A program made the position numbers and the translations under genes. From Halomonas sp. (GTDB lineage: Bacteria; Pseudomonadota; Gammaproteobacteria; Pseudomonadales; Halomonadaceae): a stretch of 64,000 bases of DNA. The notes beneath the pieces were generated by a model. The model was given only the letters and a program-made list of their open reading frames with translations, made no database searches and had not been told where the DNA came from. Location: positions 1 to 64,000 of the forward strand of contig NZ_JAKDUR010000001.1 in assembly GCF_030457605.1 (NCBI RefSeq). The letters are read 5' to 3'. Positions 18,129 through 28,313 of this stretch are shown piece by piece; position 1 is the first letter of the stretch, and every line of letters begins with the position of its first letter.

Positions 18129-19010
18129 ATGGATCTCATTGATGCGTTTCTGGACGCGCTGTGGCTTGAACGCGGCGCCAGTGAGCATACGCTAGCGGCT
18201 TATCGGCGCGACCTGGAGGCCTGGCGTGATACGCTTGAGGCCGATGGCGACATGCTGGCATCGCCGCCGCCGGGCGTGTTGGTCAGCTGGTTTGATGCGC
18301 GTCGCACCCAGGGCTATCAGCTGCGCAGCAATGCCCGGCTGCTGTCGAGTCTGCGCAGCTTTTATCGCTGGGCGCGGCTTCACGGGCATGTGGCCAGTGA
18401 CCCGCTGGCCGGCATTCGCCTGCCGCCGGTGCGGCCGAACCTGCCCGGCGTGCTGGATGAAGACGAGGTGGAAAGGCTGCTTGCCGCGCCGGATACGGCC
18501 ACGCCGCTGGGGCTGCGCGACCGCACCATGCTGGAACTACTGTATGCCTGTGGCCTGCGTGTCTCCGAGCTTGTAGGCTTGAGTGTTGATGCGGTCAACC
18601 TGCGCCAGGGCGTCGTGCGAGTGCGCGGCAAGGGCGATAAAGACCGCCTTGTGCCACTGGGCGAGGAAGCCGGGCACTGGCTTGAACGTTATATCGCCAC
18701 GGCGCGTCCGGCGCTGATGCAGGACACCACGCGTCCGGCTCTGTTTCCCGGTCGTGGTGATAAAAGCATGACGCGCCAGACGTTCTGGCATCGGACCAAG
18801 GCGCATGCATTACGTGCCGGCATTGATGCGTCGCTGTCGCCGCACACGTTGCGCCATGCCTTCGCCACGCATTTATTGAATCATGGTGCCAATTTACGTG
18901 TCGTACAGCTGCTGCTGGGACATAGTGACTTATCCACCACGCAGATTTACACGCACGTTGCAAAGGCGCGCCTTGAGCAACTGCATGCCGATCATCATCC
19001 ACGAGGTTGA
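18129..19010 (+). CDS. xerD: Site-specific tyrosine recombinase XerD
   Basis: Resolves chromosome dimers at dif with XerC under FtsK control. The 293-residue protein has the N-terminal SAM-like core-binding domain (1-~100) and the catalytic domain with Arg144 (YACGLRVSELVGL), Lys168, His239-x-x-Arg242 (HTLRHAFATHLL), His265 (LLGHSDLSTTQ) and Tyr274. The sequence GLRVSELVGL and the position before dsbC and recJ both point to XerD rather than XerC. Confidence 0.95.
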   Translation: MDLIDAFLDALWLERGASEHTLAAYRRDLEAWRDTLEADGDMLASPPPGVLVSWFDARRTQGYQLRSNARLLSSLRSFYRWARLHGHVASDPLAGIRLPPVRPNLPGVLDEDEVERLLAAPDTATPLGLRDRTMLELLYACGLRVSELVGLSVDAVNLRQGVVRVRGKGDKDRLVPLGEEAGHWLERYIATARPALMQDTTRPALFPGRGDKSMTRQTFWHRTKAHALRAGIDASLSPHTLRHAFATHLLNHGANLRVVQLLLGHSDLSTTQIYTHVAKARLEQLHADHHPRG

Positions 19011-19016
19011 ACGACA

Positions 19017-19769
19017 ATGGGTCGTACAGTTATTGCAGCTCGCCACATTTTTTGCAGCCTGGCGCTTGCCGGTGCCTTATTGCCTGCGCTTGCCCATGCC
19101 CAGTCAGCGCCGTCAGCGCTGACCGATTCGCTGCGTATCAATGGGCAGAAAGTCCCGGTAGAAAGCGTCAGCCCAACGCCGATGAACGACCTTTATCACG
19201 TACAGCTGGAAGGTGGCGAGGCGTTTTATGCCAACGCCGACGGCAGTTACTTCGTGGTGGGCGACCTTTACCAGAATGACAGTGACGGGCTGGTCAACCT
19301 GACCGAGCAGGACAAAAACCAGGAACGTGTAGCCGCGCTCGCCGCAGTGCCGCAAAGCCAGCGCGCGGTGTATCGTGGCGTGGATGAGCCCAGGGCCACC
19401 ATCACGGTTTTCACCGATACCAGCTGCCCGTATTGCACACGGCTTCACGAAAGCATACCCGAGCTCAACGAGCGTGGTATCGCGGTGCACTATCTGGCCT
19501 TTCCGCGCGGCGGCATGCAAAGCCCGGCAGCCCGGGTGATGCAAAAGGCCTGGTGTAGCGACAATGTAAGCGAGGCGCTGAGCCAGGCGTTCAACAACGA
19601 GACGCTTGCGGCCAATGCCAGCTGCGACAACCCGGTGGCCGACCAGTATGAACTGGGTGTTTCGCTTGGTGTGCAGGGCACGCCGGCGATCATCCTGCCC
19701 GACGGCACCATGGTGCCGGGGTTTGTACCGCCCGAGCGGCTGGCTGCCATGCTGAGGCTTTCCGACTAG
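19017..19769 (+). CDS. dsbC: Thiol:disulfide interchange protein DsbC
   Basis: Periplasmic disulfide isomerase, a V-shaped homodimer kept reduced by DsbD. A signal peptide (hydrophobic core FCSLALAGALLPALA, cleavage after AHA) precedes the N-terminal dimerisation domain. The thioredoxin domain then carries the active site TSCPYCTRLH near residue 140. Two further cysteines (WCSDN and SCDNP) match the structural disulfide of the family. It begins 6 nt after xerD and is probably co-transcribed, as in E. coli. Confidence 0.94.
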   Translation: MGRTVIAARHIFCSLALAGALLPALAHAQSAPSALTDSLRINGQKVPVESVSPTPMNDLYHVQLEGGEAFYANADGSYFVVGDLYQNDSDGLVNLTEQDKNQERVAALAAVPQSQRAVYRGVDEPRATITVFTDTSCPYCTRLHESIPELNERGIAVHYLAFPRGGMQSPAARVMQKAWCSDNVSEALSQAFNNETLAANASCDNPVADQYELGVSLGVQGTPAIILPDGTMVPGFVPPERLAAMLRLSD

Positions 19770-19789
19770 CACAATATTCCGGCGTAACG

Positions 19790-19817
19790 TTGCCAACCGA
19801 ACGCAAGGTGACATAAC
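19790..19817 (+). promoter_or_regulatory. Possible promoter for hom-thrC-recJ
   Basis: TTGCCA (-35, 5/6) and CATAAC (-10, 4/6) are separated by 16 nt in the 124-nt gap between dsbC and hom. Two near-repeats of ATCGTT(g/a)AT lie just downstream, 15 nt apart. No threonine-rich leader peptide or attenuator was seen. Confidence 0.3.
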
Positions 19818-19893
19818 GCTGGCTGCATCGTTGATAACCGTATCGTTAATCACTGCACCGTGACCCGGTGCGCAACGCAAAAGGGGATGTATT

Positions 19894-21210
19894 TTGAAAC
19901 CGGTGAGAGTAGGCATCTGTGGACTGGGCACCGTGGGCGGCGGCACCTTCAACGTACTCACGCGTAACGCCGAGGATATTGCACGTCGTGCGGGCCGCCC
20001 GATCGTGATTGAACAGGTCGGGCATCGCAGCATTCACCCGGATTGCGACATCACCGGTATCAAGGCCACCAGCGATGTCTTCGAAGTCGCGGCCAACCCG
20101 GATGTGGACGTTATTGTCGAGCTGATCGGCGGCTATGACATCGCTCGCGAGCTGGTGTTGACCGCTATCGAAAACGGCAAGCACGTCGTCACCGCCAACA
20201 AGGCGCTGATCGCCGTTCACGGCAATGAAATCTTTCAGGCCGCTCATGAAAAGGGCGTCATCGTGGCGTTCGAGGCTGCCGTGGCTGGCGGCATCCCGGT
20301 AATCAAATCCCTGCGTGAAGGCCTCGGCGCCAACCGCATCGAATGGGTGGCCGGCATCATCAACGGCACCGGCAACTACATCCTGACCCACATGCGCGAC
20401 GAAGGCCGCGCCTTTGAAGACGTGCTGGCCGAAGCGCAGGCGCTGGGCTACGCCGAGGCCGACCCCACCTTTGACGTGGAAGGCATCGACGCGGCGCACA
20501 AACTGACCATTCTGGCTTCCATTGCCTACGGCGTACCGTTGCAGTTTGACAAAGCCTTTACCGAAGGCATTTCGCGCATTACCGCTGAAGACGTGGATCA
20601 GGCCGACAACCTGGGCTATGTGATCAAGCATCTGGGGATTTCCAAGCGTACCGAGAACGGGCTTGAGCTGCGCGTACACCCGACCCTGATCCCCAAGGAC
20701 CGCCTGTTGGCCAACGTCCACGGAGTGAAAAACGCCATTGCCGTGATGGGCGACGCCGTGGGCCCGACGCTTTACTACGGGGCCGGCGCCGGTGCCGAAC
20801 CCACCGCCTCGGCCGTGGTGGCGGATATTCTCGATGTCGCCCGCGATATCAATACCGCGCACCACTACCGCGTGCCGTATCTGGCTTTCAGCGGCGTGGG
20901 TGAAGACATGAGCGCGCCGGCTATCATGCCCATGGAAGACATTACCACCGCGTACTACCTGCGTCTGCTCGCGGTTGATCGCCCTGGCGTGTTGGCGCGC
21001 GTGGCGACGATCCTGTCCGACAACGGCATTTCCATCGAAGCGCTGATCCAGAAGGAAATCACCGAAGGTGAGCTGGTGCCAATCATCCTGATGACTCACC
21101 GCACCAGGGAACGCCAGATGAACGATGCCATCCGCGAGATCGAGTCCATGGCCGATATCGCCGGCGCGGTTACCCGCATCCGGGTAGAGAGCCTGGACGA
21201 AGGAGAGTAA
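19894..21210 (+). CDS. hom: Homoserine dehydrogenase (TTG start)
   Basis: NAD(P)H-dependent reduction of aspartate semialdehyde to homoserine, in threonine and methionine synthesis. The 438-residue protein is the monofunctional form, without an aspartokinase domain. The Rossmann motif GICGLGTVGGG opens the protein, the catalytic core contains GIINGTGNYILT, and a C-terminal ACT domain (LRLLAVDRPGVLARVATILS) suggests threonine feedback control. It starts at TTG with AAGGGG about 8 nt upstream; the nearby ATG at 19887 is out of frame. thrC starts 4 nt after its stop. Confidence 0.95.
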   Translation: MKPVRVGICGLGTVGGGTFNVLTRNAEDIARRAGRPIVIEQVGHRSIHPDCDITGIKATSDVFEVAANPDVDVIVELIGGYDIARELVLTAIENGKHVVTANKALIAVHGNEIFQAAHEKGVIVAFEAAVAGGIPVIKSLREGLGANRIEWVAGIINGTGNYILTHMRDEGRAFEDVLAEAQALGYAEADPTFDVEGIDAAHKLTILASIAYGVPLQFDKAFTEGISRITAEDVDQADNLGYVIKHLGISKRTENGLELRVHPTLIPKDRLLANVHGVKNAIAVMGDAVGPTLYYGAGAGAEPTASAVVADILDVARDINTAHHYRVPYLAFSGVGEDMSAPAIMPMEDITTAYYLRLLAVDRPGVLARVATILSDNGISIEALIQKEITEGELVPIILMTHRTRERQMNDAIREIESMADIAGAVTRIRVESLDEGE

Positions 21211-21214
21211 CGCC

Positions 21215-22603
21215 ATGCGCTATATCAGTACCCGGGGCCGGGCCCCGGCGTTGACCTTTGAAGAGGTCGTGCTTACCGGCATGGCAAGCGACGGCGGCCT
21301 TTACGTGCCCGAAACGCTGCCGTCGTTCACCCGTGAAGCCCTGGCCGACATGGCCGGGCTGTCCTATGCCGATATCGCCTTCCGAGTGATCAAGCCGTTC
21401 GTCAATGGCGAAATCGACGACGCGACTCTGTACTCGCTGGTGGTAGATGCCTACGCCACCTTCAGCCACGACGCAGTGGTGCCGCTCAAGCAGCTGGACG
21501 CCAACCACTTCCTGATGGAGCAGTTCCACGGCCCCACGCTTGCGTTCAAGGACGTGGCGCTGCAGCTGCTCGGCCGGTTGCTGGACCACTTCCTGAAAAA
21601 GCGCGGCGAGCGCGCCGTGATCATGGGGGCCACTTCGGGCGATACCGGCTCGGCGGCCATTGAAGGCTGTCGCCACTGCGACAACCTCGATATTTTCATC
21701 CTGCACCCGCATAACCGCGTTTCCGAGGTGCAGCGCCGCCAGATGACTTCGGTGCTGGCGGACAACGTGTTCAACGTCGCCATCGAAGGCAACTTCGACG
21801 ACGCCCAGGCCATGGTCAAGGCAAGCTTCGCCGACCAGTCGTTCCTCAACGGCACCCGGCTGGTGGCGGTCAACTCGATCAACTGGGCGCGAATCATGGC
21901 GCAGATGGTCTATTACGTGGCCGCCGGCGTGGCGCTGGGCGCTCCCCATCGCGAGGTGAGCTTCTGTGTGCCCTCGGCCAACTTTGGCAACGTCTTTGCC
22001 GGCTACATGGCCTACAAGATGGGGCTGCCGGTGAAGCAGTTCATCATTGCCACCAACGCCAACGACATTCTCCACCGCACGCTTGCCGACAACGATTTCT
22101 CCAAACAGGAGCTTGCGGCGACGCTTGCGCCGTCCATGGACATCGTCGTGTCGTCCAACTTCGAGCGGCTGCTGTTTGACGCCTACGACCGCGACGGCCG
22201 CGCGGTGGCCGAGCTGCTGGAGCGCTTCCAGCAGGAGCCCGCAGCCCTGGCTGAGGCGCCGCTTAACAAATTGCGCGAGAAGTTCTCAAGCCACAGCGTG
22301 GATGACGACACCATCCTCGAAGTGATCCGCGAAGCGCATCACCGCACCGGCGAAGTGCTTGACCCGCATACCGCGACTGGCTATCGCGCCGCCGAATGTG
22401 CCCGGGCAGATGCTGCCACGCCGGTGATTACGCTTGCTACCGCGCATCCGGCCAAGTTTGCCGAAGCGGTCGCCAGGGCCGGTTTCCCCGGCGTGCCGCT
22501 GCCGGCGCACATGGACGATCTGCTGGAGCGCGAAGAACGCTACACGGTGCTGCCCGCCGAGCTTGCCGCGGTGCAGCAGTTCGTGGCGGAAAACCGCCGC
22601 TAA
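21215..22603 (+). CDS. thrC: Threonine synthase
   Basis: PLP-dependent conversion of O-phosphohomoserine to threonine. The 462-residue protein has the PLP-lysine motif GPTLAFKDVALQ near residue 107, the phosphate-binding GATSGDTGSAA and the family N-terminus MRYISTRG. The length is typical of the gammaproteobacterial type. Its ribosome site (GAAGGAG) lies inside the end of hom. Its TAA stop overlaps the recJ ATG (TAATG), so all three genes are coupled. Confidence 0.96.
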   Translation: MRYISTRGRAPALTFEEVVLTGMASDGGLYVPETLPSFTREALADMAGLSYADIAFRVIKPFVNGEIDDATLYSLVVDAYATFSHDAVVPLKQLDANHFLMEQFHGPTLAFKDVALQLLGRLLDHFLKKRGERAVIMGATSGDTGSAAIEGCRHCDNLDIFILHPHNRVSEVQRRQMTSVLADNVFNVAIEGNFDDAQAMVKASFADQSFLNGTRLVAVNSINWARIMAQMVYYVAAGVALGAPHREVSFCVPSANFGNVFAGYMAYKMGLPVKQFIIATNANDILHRTLADNDFSKQELAATLAPSMDIVVSSNFERLLFDAYDRDGRAVAELLERFQQEPAALAEAPLNKLREKFSSHSVDDDTILEVIREAHHRTGEVLDPHTATGYRAAECARADAATPVITLATAHPAKFAEAVARAGFPGVPLPAHMDDLLEREERYTVLPAELAAVQQFVAENRR

Positions 22604-24399
22604 TGACCGCGCTGACCGAGCTTCCCCACAGCTTGACCCGGCCGCGGCTGCAGCCGCGGCCGCGCGATGAGGCGGTTTACGCCAGGGCTCAGGCGCAGGG
22701 GCTTTCCGAGCTTCAGGCGCGGCTTTTGGCTTCGCGCCTGCCCGACTATGCGGGCGAGCTGGCACCGCTGATAACCCCGAGCCTGCGCTACCTGACGCAC
22801 CCGGAAAAGCTCGCCGACGGCCGTCGCGCCGCCGAGCGAATTGCCGAGGCGGTCGCCGAAGGTGAGTCGATCGGCATTCTGACTGACTATGACGTCGACG
22901 GCATCACCTCCCATGTGGTCATCCGCCGCACGCTGGTGGAGCTTTTCGGCGTGCCCGAACACAAGCTTCACAGCCTGATTGGCCATCGCATCTTTGATGG
23001 CTACGGCATCAGCCTGCCGCTGGTCGAGCGCACGCTGGCCCTAAAGCCGCTGCCGACGCTGGTGATCACCGCCGACTGCGGAAGCTCGGATGAGCCGCGT
23101 ATCGCGCGGCTCAAGGCCGCCGGCATCGACGTGGTGGTAAGCGACCACCACGCCTTGCCCGAAGAAGGCCCGCCGGCGTCAGCGTATGCCTGTGTCAATC
23201 CCACGCGGAAAGACTGCGACTACCCCGACGAAACGATTGCCGGCTGCATGGTGGCGTGGCTTGTGATGTCGCTGGCTCGTGGCGTGCTTATCGAGTGGGG
23301 CGCGCTGCCCGAGACGACGCCCAAGCTTTCCCCGTGGCTTTCCTACGTGGCACTGGGCACCGTGGCCGACTGCGTGTCGCTTGGCGCAAGCCCGGCCAAC
23401 CGTGCGGTGGTCACCCAGGGACTTGCCTTGATCAATCGCATGGACGCTCCCTGCTGGCGTGCCATGGCCGAACGGCTGGGGCCGGATAGCGTGCCGTTCA
23501 ACGCCGAAACCCTGGCGTTTCAGATGGGGCCGCGCATCAACGCCCGCTCGCGCCTCGATGATCCTTACGCCGCGCTGCACTTCATGCTCGCCGAAAGCGA
23601 CGCCGTGGCCGTACGCCAGCTGGGTATCCTTGAAGACGATAACCAGTCGCGCAAGGCCATTGAAGCCGAGATGGCCGCCGAGGCGCGCGCGCTGGCTGCG
23701 GCCGAACTCGCCGCTAACGCTCCGGCGGTGGTGGTGTTTGTGGAAGACGGCCACCCGGGCGTGCAGGGCATTGTCGCCTCACGTCTGGTGCAGACCTACG
23801 GCCGCCCTGCACTGGTGCTTACCCGGGCCGCCGCGCCGGGCATGCTCACCGGCTCCGGCCGCTCGATTGACGGGCTGCACCTGCGCGACGCCTTGCAGCG
23901 TGCCCATGAGCTTGCCGCTGAAGCGCTACCACGCTTTGGCGGCCATAGCGGTGCTGCGGGCATTGGTGTGCCGGAGGAGCGCCTGGCTGAGTTCAAGGCA
24001 GCGTTTTTACAGGCCGTGGGCGAGCAGTTGGGTGATACGCCGCTTTATCCCAAACTCTGGACCGACGGCGAACTGGGCGCCGCGCAACTCGATCTTGCCA
24101 CGCTGGACGAACTCGAGGCGCTGGGGCCTTATGGGCGCGAGTTTGATCCGCCGCTGTTTGAAGGGCACTTTCTTGTTGAATCCCTGAGGCCGGTGGGGGC
24201 GGACGGCACCCACCTGATGATGGAGCTTTCTATCGGTGCGCTGACGCTCAAGGCCATCTGGTTCCGAGCGCTTACCCCCGGCGAGCTGCCGGCCTTTGCC
24301 CTCGGCGATACCCTGCACTGTGCCTACAAGCTCAACCGCAACCGCTTTCGCGGCCGTGAAAGCCTGCAGTTGATGGTGGAGCACGCCGAACCGGTCTAG
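22603..24399 (+). CDS. recJ: Single-stranded-DNA-specific exonuclease RecJ
   Basis: 5'-3' exonuclease of the RecFOR pathway, mismatch repair and base-excision repair. The frame is open from 22396, but the ATG at 22603 overlapping the thrC stop gives the canonical N-terminus (598 residues). DHH-superfamily metal motifs are present: TDYDVDG, TADCGSSD and VVSDHHALPEEGP, followed by DHHA1 with FGGHSGAAG near residue 450 and the C-terminal OB fold. E. coli also has xerD-dsbC-recJ; here hom-thrC is inserted, as in Pseudomonas. Confidence 0.96.
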   Translation: MTALTELPHSLTRPRLQPRPRDEAVYARAQAQGLSELQARLLASRLPDYAGELAPLITPSLRYLTHPEKLADGRRAAERIAEAVAEGESIGILTDYDVDGITSHVVIRRTLVELFGVPEHKLHSLIGHRIFDGYGISLPLVERTLALKPLPTLVITADCGSSDEPRIARLKAAGIDVVVSDHHALPEEGPPASAYACVNPTRKDCDYPDETIAGCMVAWLVMSLARGVLIEWGALPETTPKLSPWLSYVALGTVADCVSLGASPANRAVVTQGLALINRMDAPCWRAMAERLGPDSVPFNAETLAFQMGPRINARSRLDDPYAALHFMLAESDAVAVRQLGILEDDNQSRKAIEAEMAAEARALAAAELAANAPAVVVFVEDGHPGVQGIVASRLVQTYGRPALVLTRAAAPGMLTGSGRSIDGLHLRDALQRAHELAAEALPRFGGHSGAAGIGVPEERLAEFKAAFLQAVGEQLGDTPLYPKLWTDGELGAAQLDLATLDELEALGPYGREFDPPLFEGHFLVESLRPVGADGTHLMMELSIGALTLKAIWFRALTPGELPAFALGDTLHCAYKLNRNRFRGRESLQLMVEHAEPV

Positions 24400-24459
24400 C
24401 GTCGTCCGAAAATGTCTGTGCTCGCTCACCGTGGTCATTTATTAACCCAAGGACCGAAT

Positions 24460-25668
24460 ATGTCAGCATCTGCCGCCTGTCAGACGCCCTCTGCTTCGGC
24501 GTCGCCGCTGGCCTTTCTGGGGCCGGCGTTTGCCTTTCTGGTGGTGATGCTGGGTACCACGCTGCCCACGCCGCTGTACCCGCTGTATCAGGCCGAATAC
24601 GGCTTTTCCCAGCTGGTGATTAGCGTGATTTTTGCGGCCTATGCGCTGGGCGTCATTGGTGCACTGATTGTCACCGCGCGCTGGTCGGACCAGCTGGGGC
24701 GGCGGCCCATGCTGTTTGCCGGAATGCTCGTCGCCGCGCTTAGCGATGCGGTATTTCTACTGGGAGATAACCTTGCCTGGTTGCTGGTGGGACGAGTGAT
24801 ATCGGGTGTCTCGGCGGGGATCTTTACCGGTACGGCGACGGTGGCGGTGATTGAACTGGCACCGCCTGTATGGAAGGCCCGGGCAACGCTTGCCGCCACC
24901 GCGGTCAATATGGGCGGGCTGGGTTTGGGGCCGATGACTGCGGGTGTGTTCGGCGCCTGGTTGCCCGCACCGTTGGCGCTGCCGTACGGGCTGCATCTAG
25001 TGTTGTTGTCCGTGGGCATCGTGCTGGTTTGGCGCACGCCCGAAACCGTGGCGCGGGCGGTGAACCCGCGTCTAAGCATACAGCGTCTGAGTTTGCCACC
25101 CGAGGTGCGCCGAGTATTTTTACCCGCCGTACTGGCTGGCTTTGCCGGCTTTGCCGTGCTGGGCTTTTTTACCGCCATGGTGCCGGCGTTTATGCAGCAG
25201 GTGCTGGATCAGCACAACCTTGCGCTGATTGGTCTGGTCGCCGGCATGGTATTTTTTGCCTCGACGCTTGGGCAAGCGCTACAGGGGAGAATTACCGCTG
25301 CATGGCGCTTGCCGCTGGGCTGTCTGATGGTGATTGCCGGGGCACTTTTGATTGGCACGGGCATTTTGCAGGAGACGCTGACGGTGTTTCTGGGCGGCGC
25401 TCTGTTCGCCGGCGCCGGGCAGGGCATTGCTTTTCGTGCGGGACTCGGCGCCATCGCGGCCGCCTGCCCGGCAAGCCAGCGTGGCGCGGTCACCTCGACG
25501 TTTTTTGTCGTGGTGTATATCGCGCTGTCGATTCCGGTGGTAGGCATCGGCCTGGCCGCACGCCAGCTGGGGCTTACGGCCACCGGGGCCGGCTTTGCCG
25601 GCCTGGTGGCGCTGCTGTGCGCGGTAGCGCTGGTGCTGGTTCTACGTAACGCCAGGCGGACGGCTTAA
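24460..25668 (+). CDS. MFS transporter, DHA1-type
   Basis: A 402-residue inner-membrane protein with about 12 hydrophobic helices, of the major facilitator superfamily drug/metabolite exporter type. Motif A appears in the loop after helix 2 (ARWSDQLGRRPML) and motif C-like glycines in helix 5 (NMGGLGLGPMTAGVFG). I chose the ATG at 24460 with AAGGA 6 nt upstream over the one at 24412. Its 3' end is 3 nt from the end of the convergent micro-ORF of the copA operon. The substrate cannot be predicted. Confidence 0.85.
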   Translation: MSASAACQTPSASASPLAFLGPAFAFLVVMLGTTLPTPLYPLYQAEYGFSQLVISVIFAAYALGVIGALIVTARWSDQLGRRPMLFAGMLVAALSDAVFLLGDNLAWLLVGRVISGVSAGIFTGTATVAVIELAPPVWKARATLAATAVNMGGLGLGPMTAGVFGAWLPAPLALPYGLHLVLLSVGIVLVWRTPETVARAVNPRLSIQRLSLPPEVRRVFLPAVLAGFAGFAVLGFFTAMVPAFMQQVLDQHNLALIGLVAGMVFFASTLGQALQGRITAAWRLPLGCLMVIAGALLIGTGILQETLTVFLGGALFAGAGQGIAFRAGLGAIAAACPASQRGAVTSTFFVVVYIALSIPVVGIGLAARQLGLTATGAGFAGLVALLCAVALVLVLRNARRTA

Positions 25669-25671
25669 ACG

Positions 25672-25743
25672 CTAGCTCAGCCAGAACCACCAGACAACGG
25701 CGGCAATCAGCCCGAGACCCGCGAGATTAACCAGAAAACTCAT
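25672..25743 (-). CDS. 23-residue membrane micro-ORF coupled to copA
   Basis: The ATG overlaps the copA stop as ATGA, the same coupling used between merR and copA. The product [20 protein letters not shown] followed by WLS is one hydrophobic helix with an aromatic end. It resembles, from memory, the N-terminal anchor of small cupredoxin-domain proteins encoded after copA in related bacteria, but no cupredoxin domain follows; the stop is 3 nt from the convergent MFS gene. It may be a functional small membrane subunit of the copper pump or a truncated remnant. Confidence 0.55.
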   Translation of the reverse strand: MSFLVNLAGLGLIAAVVWWFWLS

Positions 25744-28313
25744 GCGTGTTGCTCCTTGTTGGCGTGGTTGTCGCTTGTGTTGGCGGCGGTGGAGGGCGCC
25801 TGTTCGGGTTTCCACAGGCGCAAGCGGTTGGCGTTGCTGACCACGGTAATCGACGACAGCGACATCGCCGCCCCGGCGATCATCGGCGACAGCAGCGTGC
25901 CGGTCAGCGGGTAGAACACCCCCGCAGCAATGGGAATGCACAGCGCGTTATAGCCAAAGGCACCGGCCAGATTCTGCTTGATGTTGGCAAGAGTGGCCTG
26001 GCTGATTTCGATCGCGGCGGCCACGCCGTGCAGCGAGCCGCGCATTAGCGTAATGCCGGCGCTTTCAATCGCTACGTCGGTACCCTGGCCAATGGCAAAA
26101 CCCACATCGGCCCGGGCCAGCGCCGGCGCATCGTTGATGCCGTCACCCACCATGCCCACGATGTAACCTTCCTGCTGCAGACGTTCGATCTCGGCGTGCT
26201 TGTCCTCGGGCTTGAGCTCGGCGCGATAATCGTCGATGCCCACTTCGTCGCCAATCGCTTTGGCCGTGTGGCGGTTATCGCCGGTGAGCATGATGATTCT
26301 CAGGCCGTCGGCCTTGAGCCGCGCGATCGCGTCTTTGGCATCGTCGCGCAGCGGATCGCTGACGCCGAACAGCGCGGCGAGCTTGCCGTCCACCGCGAGA
26401 TACACCAGCGTGCGGGCTTTTTCTTCCAGTGTCCGGGCGCTGTCGCGGCCGGCCGCCAGGTCAATGCCGGCGTCTTCGAGCAGGCGGGCATTGCCCAGCA
26501 GTAGCTCGCCGGCGTCGCTTTGCGCCTTGACCCCGCCGCCGGTAACGCTGTCAAAGTCGCGGATGGTGGCCGCCTCCACGCCTTTTTCTTCCTCGCAATA
26601 GCGGAGCAGGGCGGTGGCCAACGGGTGCTCGGAGCCGCGCTCAAGGGCGGCGATCCGGCCGAGGGTGGCGGCTTCGTCGGCGCCGAATATCTCGGCTTCG
26701 GTGACCCGGGGTTTGCCTTCGGTCAGGGTGCCGGTTTTATCCACCACCAGCGCGGTGAGTTTGCTGGCGGTTTGCAGGGCGTCCCCGCTTCTTACCAGTA
26801 CGCCGTGCTCGGCGGCCTTGCCTACGCCAATCATGGTGGAAATCGGCGTGGCCAACCCCAGCGCGCAAGGGCAGGCGATGATCAGCACCGAGGTCGCCGC
26901 CACCAGCATGTGGATAACGCGCGCCTCAACGCCGAGGTTGAACCACGCAAGCGCAGTGAGTACGGCAATAATCATCACCGAGGGGACGAAAACGCTTGAG
27001 ACCTTGTCGGCCAGGTCGCCAATGGGCGGGCGCGAGTTCTGGGCGCTGGCCACCTGCTCGGTAATTTGGCCCAGCCGGGTATTGTTGCCCACCCGGGTGG
27101 CGCAATACAAAAGCCCGCCCTTGCCGTTGACCGTGCCGGCGCTAACGGTATCGCCTTTTGCCTTGGCTACCGGCAGCGGCTCGCCGGTGAGCATGGATTC
27201 GTCAATATGGCTCTGGCCTTCGGTGACGTCGCCGTCCACCGGCAGGCGCTCGCCGGGGCGTACGCGAATGGTATCGCCTTCGCGCACCGCGTCGCTCTCG
27301 ACTTCCTGCTCCTCACCGTCGCGGATCACCCGGGCGGTGCGGGTTTGCAGGTCGAGCAGGCGCTTGAGCGCATCGCTGGTGCGCCCACGCGCTTTAAGCT
27401 CCATGGCGTTGCCCAGCAGAATCAGCCCGATGACCATGCTTGATGCCTCAAAATAGATCCCGCGGGCAGCCTCGGGCAGCCAGGAGGCAAACAGCACCAC
27501 GACCATGGAATAAGCCCAGGCGGTGCCGGTGCCCATGGCGATCAAGGTGTCCATGTTGGCCTGGTGGTGTTTGAAGCTTTTCCACGCGCTGGTGAAAAAA
27601 TGCCGCCCGGGAAAGGCCATGACGCCAAGAGTCAGCGCGCCGATGACCAGCCAGTACAACCGGCCGGCGCCAATTGGCTCGGGATGGAAGAAAAACATGC
27701 TGGCCATCAGCGGCACGGCCAGCACCAGTGAATAAAGACTGCCTTTCAGGCGTGCTTTGTACTCACGGGCCTCCTTGTCGGCGCGAGTGCTTTCGGCTTC
27801 GCGCATATCGACTATTGGCTCGGCGTCGTAGCCAACGTCCTGAACCGCGCGGATCAGCACGCTTTGCTCGGCGCTGCCGGCCACCTCGGCCGTGTGGGTG
27901 CCGAAGTTGACCGTGGCCGAATCGACGTTGGCGGTACGTTCAAGCGCCTGCTGCACGGTTTTCACGCAGCTGGCGCAGGTCATGCCGCCAATCGCCAGCC
28001 GTGTCTGGCGGCCGGATGCCGCGCCGGGCTCCGCGGCGTCTGCGCGGTTTTCGCTCGGCGCTGTGGCGCTCTCGTCGTCTGCGGTGTCGCCGCCTGTCTC
28101 TGTCTCGGGAGCGCCGGGCGGGTAGCCGGCGTCATCAAGTGCGCGGTCAAGCGTCTCGGCGTCGAGTGTGGTGGTCACGTCAAGGCGCTTTTCGTCCGGT
28201 GTGCCGGTGACTTCGGCGTCGGCGTCAAGCGCCTGAACAGCCTCGCGCATGCGCTTGACGCAGCCCTGGCAGTTCATGCCGGGCACGTAGCGAGTAAGGG
28301 TTTGCGGATTCAT
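25740..28313 (-). CDS. copA: Cu(+)-exporting P-type ATPase CopA
   Basis: Exports monovalent copper (or silver) across the inner membrane. The 857-residue protein has two heavy-metal-associated domains with CxxC sites at C15/C18 and C113/C116, joined by an acidic linker. Eight membrane helices follow, with the CPC site at 481-483, the phosphorylation motif DKTGT at D525, the SEHPLA motif and the GDGINDAP hinge. The Cu-specific residues YN (helix 7) and MSLSS (helix 8) are present, indicating subgroup 1B-1. It overlaps merR upstream and the micro-ORF downstream by 4 nt each. Confidence 0.95.
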   Translation of the reverse strand: MNPQTLTRYVPGMNCQGCVKRMREAVQALDADAEVTGTPDEKRLDVTTTLDAETLDRALDDAGYPPGAPETETGGDTADDESATAPSENRADAAEPGAASGRQTRLAIGGMTCASCVKTVQQALERTANVDSATVNFGTHTAEVAGSAEQSVLIRAVQDVGYDAEPIVDMREAESTRADKEAREYKARLKGSLYSLVLAVPLMASMFFFHPEPIGAGRLYWLVIGALTLGVMAFPGRHFFTSAWKSFKHHQANMDTLIAMGTGTAWAYSMVVVLFASWLPEAARGIYFEASSMVIGLILLGNAMELKARGRTSDALKRLLDLQTRTARVIRDGEEQEVESDAVREGDTIRVRPGERLPVDGDVTEGQSHIDESMLTGEPLPVAKAKGDTVSAGTVNGKGGLLYCATRVGNNTRLGQITEQVASAQNSRPPIGDLADKVSSVFVPSVMIIAVLTALAWFNLGVEARVIHMLVAATSVLIIACPCALGLATPISTMIGVGKAAEHGVLVRSGDALQTASKLTALVVDKTGTLTEGKPRVTEAEIFGADEAATLGRIAALERGSEHPLATALLRYCEEEKGVEAATIRDFDSVTGGGVKAQSDAGELLLGNARLLEDAGIDLAAGRDSARTLEEKARTLVYLAVDGKLAALFGVSDPLRDDAKDAIARLKADGLRIIMLTGDNRHTAKAIGDEVGIDDYRAELKPEDKHAEIERLQQEGYIVGMVGDGINDAPALARADVGFAIGQGTDVAIESAGITLMRGSLHGVAAAIEISQATLANIKQNLAGAFGYNALCIPIAAGVFYPLTGTLLSPMIAGAAMSLSSITVVSNANRLRLWKPEQAPSTAANTSDNHANKEQHA

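Noticed and set aside
19846-21216. 456-codon open frame on the minus strand
   Set aside because: It is the exact antisense of hom, a well-supported gene, and arises from GC-rich third-position bias. The translated sequence is His/Val/Gly-rich with no known motif and no ribosome site.
21170-22075. 301-codon minus-strand frame
   Set aside because: Antisense shadow of the thrC start region with the same composition artefact.
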